Below, in pieces: positions 1 to 12,912 of a DNA stretch of 64,000 bases (its first letter is position 1; every line of letters begins with the position of its first letter). Both the position numbers and the translations under genes were made by a program. The stretch spans positions 4,854,187-4,918,186 of the forward strand of contig JAZBQD010000027.1 of the NCBI GenBank assembly GCA_036583965.1, read 5' to 3'. The notes below the pieces were generated by a model, which was not told the DNA's origin, did not search any database, and was given only the letters and a program-made list of their open reading frames with translations. Source of the DNA: Prunella strophiata (Eukaryota; Chordata; Aves; Passeriformes; Prunellidae).

Positions 1-2058
1 CAAAATCAAAGGCACAGGGGTCTTGGGCTCTGTGCCAAGGCCTCTGAGCTCCCTGCCAGGGGCTGGAGCCATCCAGCACAGCCAGAGGGATGTGCTGGGT
101 TCTGACACCTCTGCACCTACCAGCTCCCCAAGATGGCCAGAAAAGAAAATTAGACACCTCAGGCCCATCTGTAAGAATAGGCACAAATAATATGGGGTTT
201 TTGAGAAGAAATTAGGCAAAGGCAAGCAAACTGAGACATCACTTGAACACCCCTTGCTCTGAACACTGTGTGCAGTCAGGCTTCTTTACATCTGGGGCTG
301 GGAATGCTCTTCAAGGACAGGCACACTCTGCTGTGTGGTGCTGTAGATCAGAAGGGTTGGGGGTTTTTTTTCATTTAAAAAGCATAAGAAAGAGTTCCAG
401 CCTGGCAGAGTGCTGAGCAGGTGTCCTGTGCCCCAGGACAGTGAGTTTCCTAAACACAGACATGTCAGGATTTTTTTCCAAAGCAAGCTGAGAGCACACA
501 AAGCTTTCCCATGTGGGTAACTCTGCCCTGCTCTTCCCCTCTGCTTCCAAGGGAGAGTTCCCTGAGCCCTCCCTCAGCCTCCCCCAGCAGCTCATGGATC
601 CAGGCAGTTTCTTAGGGGATGTGTATGAACTCCCCAACAGCACCAAAAACCCAACCCTCCCATTGCCTGTGCAGGTGTTAAGGTTTTGACTTTGCCTGGA
701 GTTTGTCACACTGTGGGCATAATCCCTGGGTGTTTCCCAGAGCTGCAGGCACACAGGGTGATTTTGTCTGCACAGTGGAGGACCTGACCCCAAGAGCAAG
801 GCAGATAAGAGAGATGAGATATTTAGGGTCACAGTTTCTTTTTTGTTTGTTTGTTTTTTTTTTTTTTAAGAAGTAGCCCTATGACTCCATGTGAACACAG
901 AGATATCCATCACCCAGTGGCTGTTCTGAGACACTGTGAGCCAAGCACTGCCTGTTTCCAGCTCCTACTCCTCCAAGGGTATGTGCTGTGAGTACACACA
1001 CTTCCAAGTCACAGAGAGTTTTCTTGATGACAGTAATTATTTTGATAAGAGACAAAATATAAGAACACAGTCATACTGAAAACCAGATAACTTTTCCTCC
1101 CCCTCACCTCCATCTTGCTGTAACATGAAATTTCAGCTAATCTAAAAAAGAAATAGAGAATGTTAATGAGGTTCTCCAGGCCATGAAAATGTTGAATACA
1201 AAGTCAGACTCTGCCAGGACAACATAACCCACACAAGGGCAGGAAGAAGAACATTGTAGCAGAAATGGAAAAATGTGGGACCATTACATCCCAGTTGTTA
1301 GAATATCTGTATGGACCAGTGCAGAGCTCAGCCTGACACTGAATCACAGCACCAGGGACAGGCTCTGAGAGAGCAAAACCTCAAAAGGGGTAAAGTCAGA
1401 GATGTCTCTTTCAAACAAGCTTCTGTTCCCAGATTGCTCCCACATCCCCATTACATCTGGAAGTACAAATTCTCTGAAAAGTCTATATCATAATTATGAT
1501 TTTCCAACATTTACACAAAACTCTCATTTACAAGCAAAACCAGATGAAAGTCTTCCATTGCATGCTCAGGAATCAGTCTGGCAGATTTCTCTGGTTTCTT
1601 ACATCACTTTCTTGCATACAACGATAAAATCACTCCTGAGCTATTTTTCTCAAGTTGATTTCACACAGTGCTGAAGCTTCACATAAATCTTGCCATGAAC
1701 TCCTGGAGGGAATGTTGGAATCACCCACAAAGTCTGCACCTCTGACCAAGTTTATAAATCACAGCACATACCAGGTTGTTCCAGTAATCTTCCCTTGGCC
1801 CAGGGATGCTCAGGAAAGGCAATTCCTCAGCCTGGATCCTCAGCCCATCCACGGCCAAGGGAGGGCAGTGTGCCCTGCAGATCCAGCCAGCAGCCCAGGA
1901 GATCTCAAGGAGTTTCATTTCCTGAGCACAGGCACATCACATCAACCCTCTTACAGCAGTTAGGTTGTTGGGATGCATCCCTGTCTGAGTGATCCCACCT
2001 GAGCCTTTTGGATATTGAGGTGTGACCTCAAAGGTAGATAATTTCCCTCAACTACATA

Positions 2059-2120
2059 AAATCACAGAATATTCTGAGTTGGAAGGGACCCACAACAATT
2101 ATCAAATTCCAACTCCTGGG
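2059..2120 (-). mobile_element. CR1 LINE fragment (3' end, antisense)
   Basis: The stretch begins with the reverse complement of the CR1 3' terminus (ATCACAGAAT...CTGAGTTGGAAGGGACCCAC) and continues into a decayed 'CAAATTCCAACTCCTGG'. It resembles the 3' end of avian CR1 retrotransposons read backwards. Only about 60 bases are recognisable, so it is a severely 5'-truncated old copy. Confidence 0.7.
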
Positions 2121-3645
2121 TTTACTAAAGTTTTACATCAAACTGATGTTAACAGGGAAACCCATAAGAGGTATGAAAGCTTTTTTTTTTTTTTTTTTTT
2201 TCCTGGAAATAACATTAATCAGCATCCTTAAGCTGAATATAAGATATTTCCAAACAAATTCATGAAGGCAAGAAAAGACAACATCACAAACAACACCTGA
2301 GAGTCAGGACGAATCATGCTCCCACTCAGGACAGGTTGAGAAGCTTTTCTGTTATTAGTCACCAAAAAGTCTTCATGTGGAAAGGTAAAAGACAATCAGA
2401 TGCACTCACAATCCTGCTACATTAATCTTGCTCTCCAGGAAACTGCATGCTCTCAAAGGTGAGGTCATTTGCAGCTTGCAGGAGAGGAATAATGGAAGCA
2501 AATGGCTGTATCTGCTTCCAGAAGAATTGTTGAGAAGTACAGACACTAACTCCTGCATTTCTGTGACTGGACTGCTCCAGGAGAAGGGCCATTCCCTCCT
2601 GAAAACCAGGCTGAATCTGCTCCAGAAAGGAAAAGTAGAAGTGAGTGAAGGCTAAGGTTGGATGCAGCCCAGGAGAGAGCTGAGTGGATTTCCAGTGTAG
2701 AAGAGCAGAGAACAGGAGAGGGGGCTGTGCAGCAGGAAAAGTGCTTCTCTCTGCCCTGAAGATGGGAGATCACACTGGAACAGACAGAGCTAGTGGGGGA
2801 ACAAACATCCTGCTTCTCCATTTCCTCCCCTGCCCCCAGAAACCCACCCCATCCTGTAGGCAGCCCTGAGGCTCACAAGTGGTGGATTATTTCCAGCTCT
2901 GCCACTAACCTCCTTTGCAGTACTGAACAGGTTCTCCCCTCCTGGTGAGGATTACTCTTAAATCAGAGCACAAGCTAGAGATGTAGAATCTCTCTGCACA
3001 TTTATAAATAGCTCACCTACACATTTCACAGTAGGGCAAATGTCAATAAGCAGCTTTAATGGCAGCCCAGACAATGACAATGGCAGCAGTGAAAACACTG
3101 CCAGCGTGTCCTTTCTTCCCACATCCATCATATTAATAGGGACAATTAAAACCTGGGAGAAGCCCCAGGACACTGACAATTAGTGACTGTAGGCCAGGCC
3201 TGAAACATAGTCAAGGATCAGTAGTTACAAGCCTGTGAAACAGGCTGGGCAAGTCATGAACTGAGCACACAAATGACACCTCAGGTCCTCAGCTCATCCT
3301 CCCCACAAGCCTGGACCACATCTCACACATCTTCTGCACCACTGCTGTGGCCCTTCTCCTGCCCACGCAGCAGGCACAGCTTTCAACTTGCCAAACAGTT
3401 TGGCACAGATCACAGCACTGGGGGGAGGAGAGGTTTCAAGGCATAAACAGAACAAGCCCAGCCTGGCCAGTGGAAGGAGAGGGATCCATCACTCCAATCA
3501 CACCAGGACCAGCGCGCCAGTGGTCAGGACTGCAGCGTTTGGGACGTGCTGCAGATCAGGGCTGTGCCACTTGGCTGGAGCCCATGAGCAGACAAACACA
3601 GAGCCACAGCCTTCCCTGTGCAGTGAGCTAGTGCAGCAAACACTG

Positions 3646-3670
3646 CTGTCTGTCTGTCTGTCTGTCTGTC
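3646..3670. repeat. (CTGT)n microsatellite
   Basis: About six uninterrupted copies of CTGT. It is a simple tandem repeat in non-coding DNA with no link to a gene seen. Confidence 0.9.
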
Positions 3671-6600
3671 CTCAACCCCACAGCACAGCCAAGGTCCAAC
3701 CCCTGAGTGCAGGGACCAAACGAGTTGGAGCACTGGTCTGCAGCCACATCAGCAGGAACTGCCTGCTCAGAAGGCTCTCAGAGGAATGTGCTTGTTATGC
3801 TGGAGTTTCTGCCCCAAACCCTCTTGCTAGGTCATCTGATAAGCACCATCTCCAGCAGAACCAGCTCAGGTGTTTCTTCCACAGTTACTATGAATTCAGC
3901 TGATTTTAAGCAAATATATTTTAAATTATTGTGTGTCTCTGCCTTTGCCCATTTGCCACTCTAAAAAAAAAAAAAAATCAACTGTAAAACACAGAAAGCT
4001 CTTTCAGTCCTTCAGTACACAGAGCACCTTTCTTTCCACTGGGGTCTCTAGCTTTGACAGAATCAGCCTCCAATTAAACTAGATCCAGCCTGGCCAGCAA
4101 AAGGGGACTTCTGCTGGAAGACAGGATTCAGGACTGCTCAGTAACATTAGGAGTTACAGACTGGTCAGAGCACACAGCACCAGGTGCTGTAAGGATGAAG
4201 TAAACAGCCTCTGCTCCACAGGTTTTTAAAAGCAGCAGCTAAATGCAGCAGGGAGAAGCAAGGGAATAATTAACCATATCATTATACCACCATGTAGTGT
4301 CTGATGGAAATTGCCATCTTGAAGCAAACTGATTTCCACCACGATTGTTTGAGGGCTGAGGGTAATAAGAGTTTTATTCCACGCTTTCAAGAAAAAGCCT
4401 GGATGTACTTGTGAGATTGCAGCATTTGGGGAGGGCTGATGGCCCTGCACAGTGTAATGAAGCATTAAAAAACAAGAAAAGCTGTTGCTGCAGCTCGGGA
4501 ACAGATCAAAGGCTGGGAGCACCCCAGGAGTGAAAAGAGCAGCTGATAACAGGGCACAGGAACAGGGCTGATCCATGGGTGCGACTCAGCCCTGAAGCAC
4601 CTTGCTGGTGCAGATAGCGAGCCTGGGAATGAGTCACTGACAGATCAAATGCCTTGTAAATGGGACAACGGGGCTGTGCGTGCCAGCAGGCAGATGAGGC
4701 AGGAGAAATCCAAGGCTTTAGGCTCTCACAGCCTTGAAGAACCTCTTCGTGCTTCTGAAAAGTTAAGCCTCGTGATGGAACCAAAAATATTCACGTTTCA
4801 TGCAAGTCCCACCTGCAGATCCTGAAGCTCTGAGGCCTCTCACTGGCACGGGACAGCTGCTGCCTCCCACCCAGAGCTGAGTTCCAGCTGCCCTTCAGCC
4901 AGCACTTCATAATCTGCATGAAATGTCAGAATCTGCCTGAATGAGAAATGGAGCAATCCTGTGAAAACGCAGCCGAAGCAATGGTAATGTTAAAAACATC
5001 CAAAAAGGGAAAGAGGTTCTTCCATCACAGCCCCTCTGCCTAAACACCTCCAGATTTTTCAGTCAGGATAATGGTTTTCACCTCTCTCACCTCCAAACTC
5101 CTGCTGGTGCCAAGCAGCTGCAGTGTTCTAGTACAAAACCCTGGCAGCAGGAGCACAACTTTGGGTTTCCAAATCACTGAGGGCAAACAAGGTGGTATTT
5201 TGATCAAGAGACAGAGGTGCCCTTTAGCAGCAAGTGAAGGTTAGGGACCAGCCTTTAATATCAACCACTTTTTGGTGCTTATTTAAGCCCAGCACCACAC
5301 AGGCCCATAATGTTGTGGAATGGAGTAAAATAAACAATAAAAGGCACCAGATCTGTAAAATGGTTTCTATTTGGTGATTCTCTCCCTCAGACTCCTTCCA
5401 ACCTATTCCGTGTTTCACTAATTAGAGCTTAAAAAAAAATCCTGCAGCTTCACAGACTTGTTTCTCAAGCTTCACTGCAGAATTTAAACGATGAGAAATT
5501 GAAGAAGCAGGTCTTGCTTTAAAGGTCAGCACCTAATTCAGAAGAATCTGCAGAGGGCAAGAAGCCAGCAAGGAGTTCCCTATTGCTCTATCACATGCAC
5601 CACGTTCCAGTGTGCACCAGGAAACACCAACTGCTTTTGTTCCTGGATATCAGATACACACACACACCACGTGTCACTACAGGCTCTGTCACCACAGCAC
5701 ACACCCTTAGCCAGACTGAGGGAGTCTTTGACTATATCCCATCACAGTTGGATTTGCTGTGCTCTTTTCTACCTGCCTAAACAGTCTCCATGCTGTTCCC
5801 CACCACAGGCAATGTGTGTTTGCAGTGATTTCATGCTCCTATTCACAGCTTTACTGATTGTCAGACTGCAAAGTCTGTAAGTGTTGGGCTGGTATCACAA
5901 CACCCAGGACATTCACAGTGTCACAGGTCCCCCTACAGCAGTGTGTTAACATCACTGGCTCTGTGACAGCACTGAGGGATCCCTGCAAGGGGACCAGCAA
6001 GGCTGGGACAACTCGAGCACAAAACAAAAGCACACCAAGGCTACCCTGTAAAACTGTGTGGTGCCTCACAGACTTGCTCAGTGCAACAAGAAGTTTCAAT
6101 TTCAGACTGTTTCACTTCTAAAATGTCACTGCCTGAGCTCGTCCCTGCACAAACTGGGGCTCTACACTCAAGTATTACATCAAGTTTCTTTCTTCAGCTA
6201 ACTTGGCTGCAGGAGAGAGTGAGCATTCAAGTGCCTGCCCCTGGGTGGGTCTCTCAGGGTGCTGCTGCAGCTTGACACTGAATATCCCTGTTTGTTTCAT
6301 TTCTCCCCTTCACCAGCAGCTCAGCCAGAGCCTCTCCAGCATCAGAAATAGTTCTGTCCTTGCAGTCCATCTGTAACTGAACTCACGTGTCAACACATCA
6401 TTTATCTGAAATGACAGTAAAGAACTGTAACCAATACAGGGAGAGAAATGATCTTTTAAAGAAGTGATTTTACCTACAACCACACACATTAAAAATGGAT
6501 TAGTCATAACTGCAGGGGTTTTTTTCAGGGCTCTGTTCCAAATCTGACTCTATTGAATGGCTTCACTCTGCACTTCTGCATCTGAGTACTTCCAGCCTGT

Positions 6601-9600
6601 TTTGAAGTTCAGCCTTAGCTTTCATTTCCCACAGGCTGCATAGCTTGCTTCAGGAAGAAGGAACAACCTCCTTGCAGTTGTTTCATTTTCCAGCCCAGAG
6701 CTGTGGAGATGTGTTGCAAGACCCACAAGATGGTCTGAGCTGAAAACAAACCCACCCAGTGAAGCAGAGGGGGCAGATCTGCTCAGCCCCTGGAGTCAGC
6801 TGTTCTCTCCTTTCAGTCCTGTTTCCCTTAACATACTGTTCCACTCTTTCCACGCTCACGTCATGCTGTTTCCATTCAAGGGAAACAGTATGATAACTTC
6901 ATTTTTGTATTCAGGAGGCCAGCGGGTACCCAGCTTCTGCTGCAGAAAAACAGTCATGGTTCAGCTCCTGCTCCCTTTGGACACATGGAATAACAACAGG
7001 GACAGACTTACTGGAGGAGGCACAGCAACACCACAAGATCTGTTCACCTTCTTTCCCTTTCAACCCCACAATGGTTTGTAGCTGTTGCAAAAATTAATAC
7101 ATGTTGAGGAGCTAAAGGTATCCCTCCAGCCCCCAGAAGGCTTGTTAGATACCCATCTTAAAAGCACTGTGTTTGAGCTAAATATTGTAATTATGATTAT
7201 TAGTGTGCATGAGTCCCAGCTTGAAACCACGGGAAGCTGCCTCTGTGCAAATCATTGCTGACAGCAGGCGAAGCCTTGGCGGCTGCCCCAGCTCAAATCT
7301 CCCTTCTTGATGGACAAAAGCTGTGAAGACAGCAAAAATTCCTACCACAGACCAAGGCTAGAAGTGTATTGCAGGAATCTGTCAGCTGGTGCTTGTGAAC
7401 AGACTCACACACTTCCTGTGCTTGCTAAAATCTGGTTCGAGTGAGGCTGCACAGCTACCTGAGGAGTCAAAAGCATCTGTGCATCTACTTTCTTATTTCT
7501 CCATTGCAACTCTACCTTGGAGGGGGGTTATGAAGTTTTTCTCTACACAAACACTTTGAACCTCTCTGCTAAAGGCAACCAAACACAATTCATCAATATC
7601 TACATATAAGAAATGTGATTTTCAATAACTCAGGGGGATTTTGACTATCTAGTTCCCAAGGCACTTGCTCATAATCCACCTATTACATTGAGCTATAAAT
7701 AAACTAGAAACAGGAAACTGGAAGAGACTGGGTGGAACAAGGAATACAAGAAAGGAAGGAAGGAAAGATAAAATCTTTCTGAAAACCCAAATTTATTCTT
7801 TGCAATACTATACAAATACTTGGTTCTGCAATATCCCAGATACTCTTTTTTCACACAGTAAAGATACCCTTTGCCCAAACAGGCAGCTATACCAAACAGC
7901 AAGTGCTTTGCCCATCCAAAATATAAGATCATGGAGACCTCTGTAAACATTATTTACAAATGTTCCTCTTGTCAGTGTTTGGTGTCTTTAGGGGTATAGG
8001 GACAAGACATTTCTCCCCAGCAAGTTACCTTCTTGCCTCCAGTGGGTGATGAGATTTCCTGCAAGACACCAAGTTGCTCTGCCCTCTCTTTGGTTAATCT
8101 AATTCAAGGCTACATCCTTCAGCCTGTGGAGAATGTTTCTGTTCATCTGGCAGACAGGACAGAAGCCCCTTATTAAAATCCTGAGATTCAACTATATCAG
8201 CATCCCAAACCATTAACAACAGTCAGAAAAAGAATGTTCTACTCTTCCAGTCAAGGGAGGTTGGATTCATCCAGGCTCACACACACTCCTCACTCATGCA
8301 ACAACTGCAAAGGAATTTTTTTCTAGCTACTGTAGCCCCAGTTTTCATACAACTCCTTCTGTGCTTATGTACTGTAGAGTGACAGAATCCTGTCATTAAA
8401 TTTTGTCCTGATTTCCCATATTTATGCTGAGTAAAACACACATGAAATTGAAGATTTGGTGGCAACATAATGAACTTTAAGGTCCCTTCTATAGTAATCT
8501 CTGAATATTTATGTAACAATCATGGCTAGGACAGTACAACAAAGAGGGAAACAAAATCAGGGTGGCATTGGTGTTTTCCAAGTACATGGGATTTTGGCTG
8601 GAATTTCCCAACAGCTATAAACAACAAGGAAACCTGCAAGTTCAATAAGGCAGAGTCACTTCTTAGCTTGGCTGAGAGTGTATGTTCCAGCAGAACAATA
8701 GAGTTGTTTCTCTTTGAGGGGAAACACTGCATTCACTGTTTAAATAGCAAAAGAGCTGTAAACACAGGACTGGCTTTTAAACAAGTTTATGGAGAAAAGC
8801 ATAAAAGCATTCTCATTAGAAAGACAAATTATTCAAACACACCCACTGTAACACTGCTGCAGAAGTAATTGCAATTCTCCACCACACTCTATTTTTGTTC
8901 TACCTGGCCACACCATGATCAAACCAAAAGGTTTGACATCACAGCATGACCACTTACCAGAACAGTGGTTTCTCTTCAAAAAAGCATGATAAACATTTGC
9001 AAAGTGGGATTTCCAGGTGGAATAATGTCTAGAAAAGGATGTGCCCATTCTTTCACTAATCTGGAATGTGTGATCTTGTCCTTCAAGCAGTCTCAAGAGA
9101 GGTGCTGTTAGTGAAGTCTGTAAAAAATGCTTTGAGGACCAGCACCCCTCACTGTCAGTTATGTTGAGCTGCTGTGTCCAAGTTTTATTCTCACCTACTG
9201 GTAAATTCAAATTCCCCCCAAACTTCTTTCAGAACAGCTGGACTACAGAGCATGAGTAATTTAATGGCAAAGCATCCTTTCCTTCCTTTGCCACTTGGGA
9301 TTACAATTAGTTCCTCCATCGTTTGTGTAGTTTTCAATAATTAGCTCAGCACAAATTTACAGGAGCACTTCCTTGAAATAATTCTAAAAGCAATAATGAC
9401 ATCTAATAAATTTATTACTTTTTCCTACAAACTTTTTTTTTGCATTAGGAGGGGAAAATTATGCCAACTGCCTTCATCAGGCTGTGAGGATTAAACCATC
9501 ATTTATAATACCCTTTAAAAATGAGAAAGTGTCATTTAAATGTTAGTCACATGAGTAAGCAGTGAGTCAATATTCTGCATATTAACTGAATGCATTTGAA

Positions 9601-10408
9601 GTGCTGGAGTTTTTCTGAAGCCTGCCAAGTTTGAGCCATAACAATTTCTTTTGTAGCTGGAGATCAGCCTGAATAAAAGACCTTCCTAAGATTCAGAAGG
9701 TGAAGATGAGAGTCATATGCACATTATCTCCACTCCACTGATTGTTAGCTTAGGAAAAAAAGAAAAAAGCCAGAGAGGACTGAGCAAGAAGAAGGAGCTG
9801 TGATTACTTTTCAGGAAGGTAAATAAGGAAAATGAGATCACTGGTGGCATACTGCAGTCTAAAAATTAATTCAAATCTGCCAGTCCAATAGACTGACCTA
9901 TCAGTTTGTCTCTTTCAAAGACCAACACCAAGCTCTGAAAGTTCATGTTAGAGACATAAATACTGCTTGTGTCCCCTACAATTGAAACTTTCCTTTATGC
10001 TGAATGTGATTTGTATCTGAGACATCAGACAAGGGTTTCTGGATTCCTAACCCTGGAGTTATATGTTTGCTAATACAAAATAGTTTGCCTGAAAACATGA
10101 GCCTCCAAAACCAAATGTTTATATGCAGATACCAGCACTGATCTTGACAAATCTTTTATCTGTTTCCTCCTTCCTCCTCTTCTCTGGACACAGAAAATAC
10201 ATTGTTACAATGAGGTAATAAATTTAGCCTGGGAGAGTGCCAGGAGATCCAGATCTGCTGACTTCTGTGCAGTATAAGAGCTCCACAAGTGTGTTTAAGG
10301 AATACATACAACTTTCTCTCTGCTTCGGGCACTAGAATTTTAATTTTTTTCCTGATGTACTGTGCTTCATTGTGTATATGCAGAATGGTTGGGGTTGGAA
10401 GGCACTTT

Positions 10409-10414
10409 AAAGAT
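10409..10414. repeat. Target-site duplication AAAGAT, left copy
   Basis: Identical to 10717-10722. The two copies bracket the solo LTR and together restore one uninterrupted CR1 sequence. Confidence 0.85.
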
Positions 10415-10716
10415 TGTTGCTGTAGAGCACAAACAACAAGACATGGACAGCAGCTCTTTGCAATGTGCGAGACAGCAAAAAGAGGAAGTTTATTGAATTC
10501 TGACTCCATTTATAGTTTTCTGAAATCCCAGTGTCATTGGAGGGTGACAGTGCCATCTCCTCAATGCCACTGGACAACCCAACAGTCCATCAAGTTGCTC
10601 TTCCCCCATAGAGGAATGCAAAACAATAAGTTATTTACAAAAAGTGTGTGAGAAAGTTCTGCACAAGAATGTAAACATCAGAAGGCTTTAGAGAAACTTA
10701 AAAAATCAGGGCGACA
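10415..10716 (-). mobile_element. Solo LTR of an endogenous retrovirus (class II/ERVK-like)
   Basis: The element starts TGTTGCTG and ends GCGACA, so it has the TG...CA termini of an LTR. A perfect 6-bp target-site duplication AAAGAT lies at 10409-10414 and 10717-10722, and a 6-bp duplication is typical of ERVK-type integration. On the minus strand a TATAAAT (about 10510-10516) lies roughly 15 bases ahead of an AATAAA (about 10489-10494). This suggests U3-R-U5 runs right to left. No internal viral genes are present, so it is a solo LTR left by recombination. The family assignment is inference; the duplication and nesting are directly visible. Confidence 0.85.
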
Positions 10717-10722
10717 AAAGAT
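10717..10722. repeat. Target-site duplication AAAGAT, right copy
   Basis: Right partner of the AAAGAT at 10409-10414, immediately after the CA end of the LTR. Confidence 0.85.
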
Positions 10723-11210
10723 CATCTAGATCCAACCCCTGCCATGGGCAGGGACACCTTCCAGTGTCCCAGCTTGCTTCAAGCCTTGTCCAGCCTGGCT
10801 GTGGACACTTCCAAGGATCCAGGGGCAGCCACAGCTTCTCTGGGCACCCTGTGCCAGGGCCTCACCACCCTCACCGGGCTGAATTTCTTCCTAATATTAT
10901 ATACTTAAAGAATGCAATTCCAGTAACTCCCGAGAGCCAAAGCATCCTGCCAGCACCTCCACTCCACTCCCCCCCGTCCCTCCAGGGCCAGGAGCTGTCG
11001 GCAGGGGCCGGGAGCTCGCTGGGCCGCAGAACCGACCCCGTTCCCGTTCCAAGGGCACAGCTGTCCCCGCCAGCCCCGCCGCCCGCTCCGGCCCTCACAC
11101 TGCCCCCCGGCTGCGCCCTGGCCCGCCGTGCTCCGCTGTGCCCGCCGTGCTCGCTGTGCCCGCACCGGCACCGGCCCGCGGACCGGAGCCGAAACTACCG
11201 CAGGCACAAC

Positions 11211-12912
11211 GGCAGCGCACCACCGGCAGCGGCACCACCGGCAGCGGCACACGGCAGCGGCACCACCGGCAGCGGCACCGGCAGCGGCACCACCGGCAGC
11301 GGCACCACCGGCAGCGGCACCACCGGCAGCGGCACCACCGGCAGCGGCACCACCGGCAGCGGCACCACCGGCAGCGGCACCACCGGCAGCGGCACCACCG
11401 GCAGCGGCACCACCGGCAGCGGCACCACCGGCAGCGGCACCACCGGCAGCGGCACCACCGGCAGCGGCACCACCGGCAGCGGCACCACCGGCAGCGGCAC
11501 CACCGGCAGCGGCACCACCGGCAGCGGCACCACCGGCAGCGGCACCACCGGCAGCGGCACCACCGGCAGCGGCACCACCGGCAGCGGCACCACCGGCAGC
11601 GGCACCACCGGCAGCGGCACCACCGGCAGCGGCACCACCGGCAGCGGCACCACCGGCAGCGGCACCACCGGCAGCGGCACCACCGGCAGCGGCACCACCG
11701 GCAGCGGCACCACCGGCAGCGGCACCACCGGCAGCGGCACCACCGGCAGCGGCACCACCGGCAGCGGCACCACCGGCAGCGGCACCACCGGCAGCGGCAC
11801 CACCGGCAGCGGCACCACCGGCAGCGGCACCACCGGCAGCGGCACCACCGGCAGCGGCACCACCGGCAGCGGCACCACCGGCAGCGGCACCACCGGCAGC
11901 GGCACCACCGGCAGCGGCACCACCGGCAGCGGCACCACCGGCAGCGGCACCACCGGCAGCGGCACCACCGGCAGCGGCACCACCGGCAGCGGCACCACCG
12001 GCAGCGGCACCACCGGCAGCGGCACCACCGGCAGCGGCACCACCGGCAGCGGCACCACCGGCAGCGGCACCACCGGCAGCGGCACCACCGGCAGCGGCAC
12101 CACCGGCAGCGGCACCACCGGCAGCGGCACCACCGGCAGCGGCACCACCGGCAGCGGCACCACCGGCAGCGGCACCACCGGCAGCGGCACCACCGGCAGC
12201 GGCACCACCGGCAGCGGCACCACCGGCAGCGGCACCACCGGCAGCGGCACCACCGGCAGCGGCACCACCGGCAGCGGCACCACCGGCAGCGGCACCACCG
12301 GCAGCGGCACCACCGGCAGCGGCACCACCGGCAGCGGCACCACCGGCAGCGGCACCACCGGCAGCGGCACCACCGGCAGCGGCACCACCGGCAGCGGCAC
12401 CACCGGCAGCGGCACCACCGGCAGCGGCACCACCGGCAGCGGCACCACCGGCAGCGGCACCACCGGCAGCGGCACCACCGGCAGCGGCACCACCGGCAGC
12501 GGCACCACCGGCAGCGGCACCACCGGCAGCGGCACCACCGGCAGCGGCACCACCGGCAGCGGCACCACCGGCAGCGGCACCACCGGCAGCGGCACCACCG
12601 GCAGCGGCACCACCGGCAGCGGCACCACCGGCAGCGGCACCACCGGCAGCGGCACCACCGGCAGCGGCACCACCGGCAGCGGCACCACCGGCAGCGGCAC
12701 CACCGGCAGCGGCACCACCGGCAGCGGCACCACCGGCAGCGGCACCACCGGCAGCGGCACCACCGGCAGCGGCACCACCGGCAGCGGCACCACCGGCAGC
12801 GGCACCACCGGCAGCGGCACCACCGGCAGCGGCACCACCGGCAGCGGCACCACCGGCAGCGGCACCACCGGCAGCGGCACCACCGGCAGCGGCACCACCG
12901 GCAGCGGCACCG
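11211..12912. repeat. 15-bp minisatellite, 108 perfect copies
   Basis: From 11281 to 12900 the unit GCAGCGGCACCACCG repeats 108 times with no change seen. It is followed by a partial copy (12901-12912) and preceded by an irregular head (11211-11280) with units of altered length. Each unit holds two CpGs. All six frames stay open because 15 is a multiple of 3 and the unit has no stop codon, so the apparent giant proteins (GSGTT, AAAPP or QRHHR repeats) are not evidence of coding. Confidence 0.97.

Larger units (their letters stand above)
1..10382. other. Non-coding region upstream of USP24
   Basis: I see no convincing gene here on either strand. Open frames are all short (at most about 170 codons), lack splice-bounded homologous peptides and overlap one another in different frames. 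Contents I can name are a short antisense CR1 scrap near 2059-2120, a CTGT microsatellite at 3646-3670, T- or A-runs near 850-868, 2180-2202 and 3963-3976, and an AAGG-type purine run near 7750-7770. In mammals USP24 faces a gene-poor interval on its 5' side, which agrees with the absence of genes, but that is inference. Confidence 0.6.
10383..10905 (-). mobile_element. CR1 LINE fragment, antisense, interrupted by a solo LTR
   Basis: The left part (10383-10414) reads GAATGGTTGGGGTTGGAAGG and so on. The right part (10717-10905) continues without a gap into CATCTAGATCCAACCCC, CCATGGGCAGGGACACC and the CTGAATTTCTTCCTAATAT block. Together they form one antisense CR1 3' end of about 220 bases. The interruption is an LTR inserted after the CR1 and flanked by a duplicated AAAGAT. 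Confidence 0.88.

Noticed and set aside
371..832. Minus-strand frame of 153 codons as a gene upstream of USP24
   Set aside because: No recognisable domain, overlapped by another frame, no splice or promoter evidence; composition is like the surrounding non-coding DNA.
3388..3903. Plus-strand frame of 171 codons
   Set aside because: It reads through the CTGT microsatellite and has no domain or homology that I recognise.
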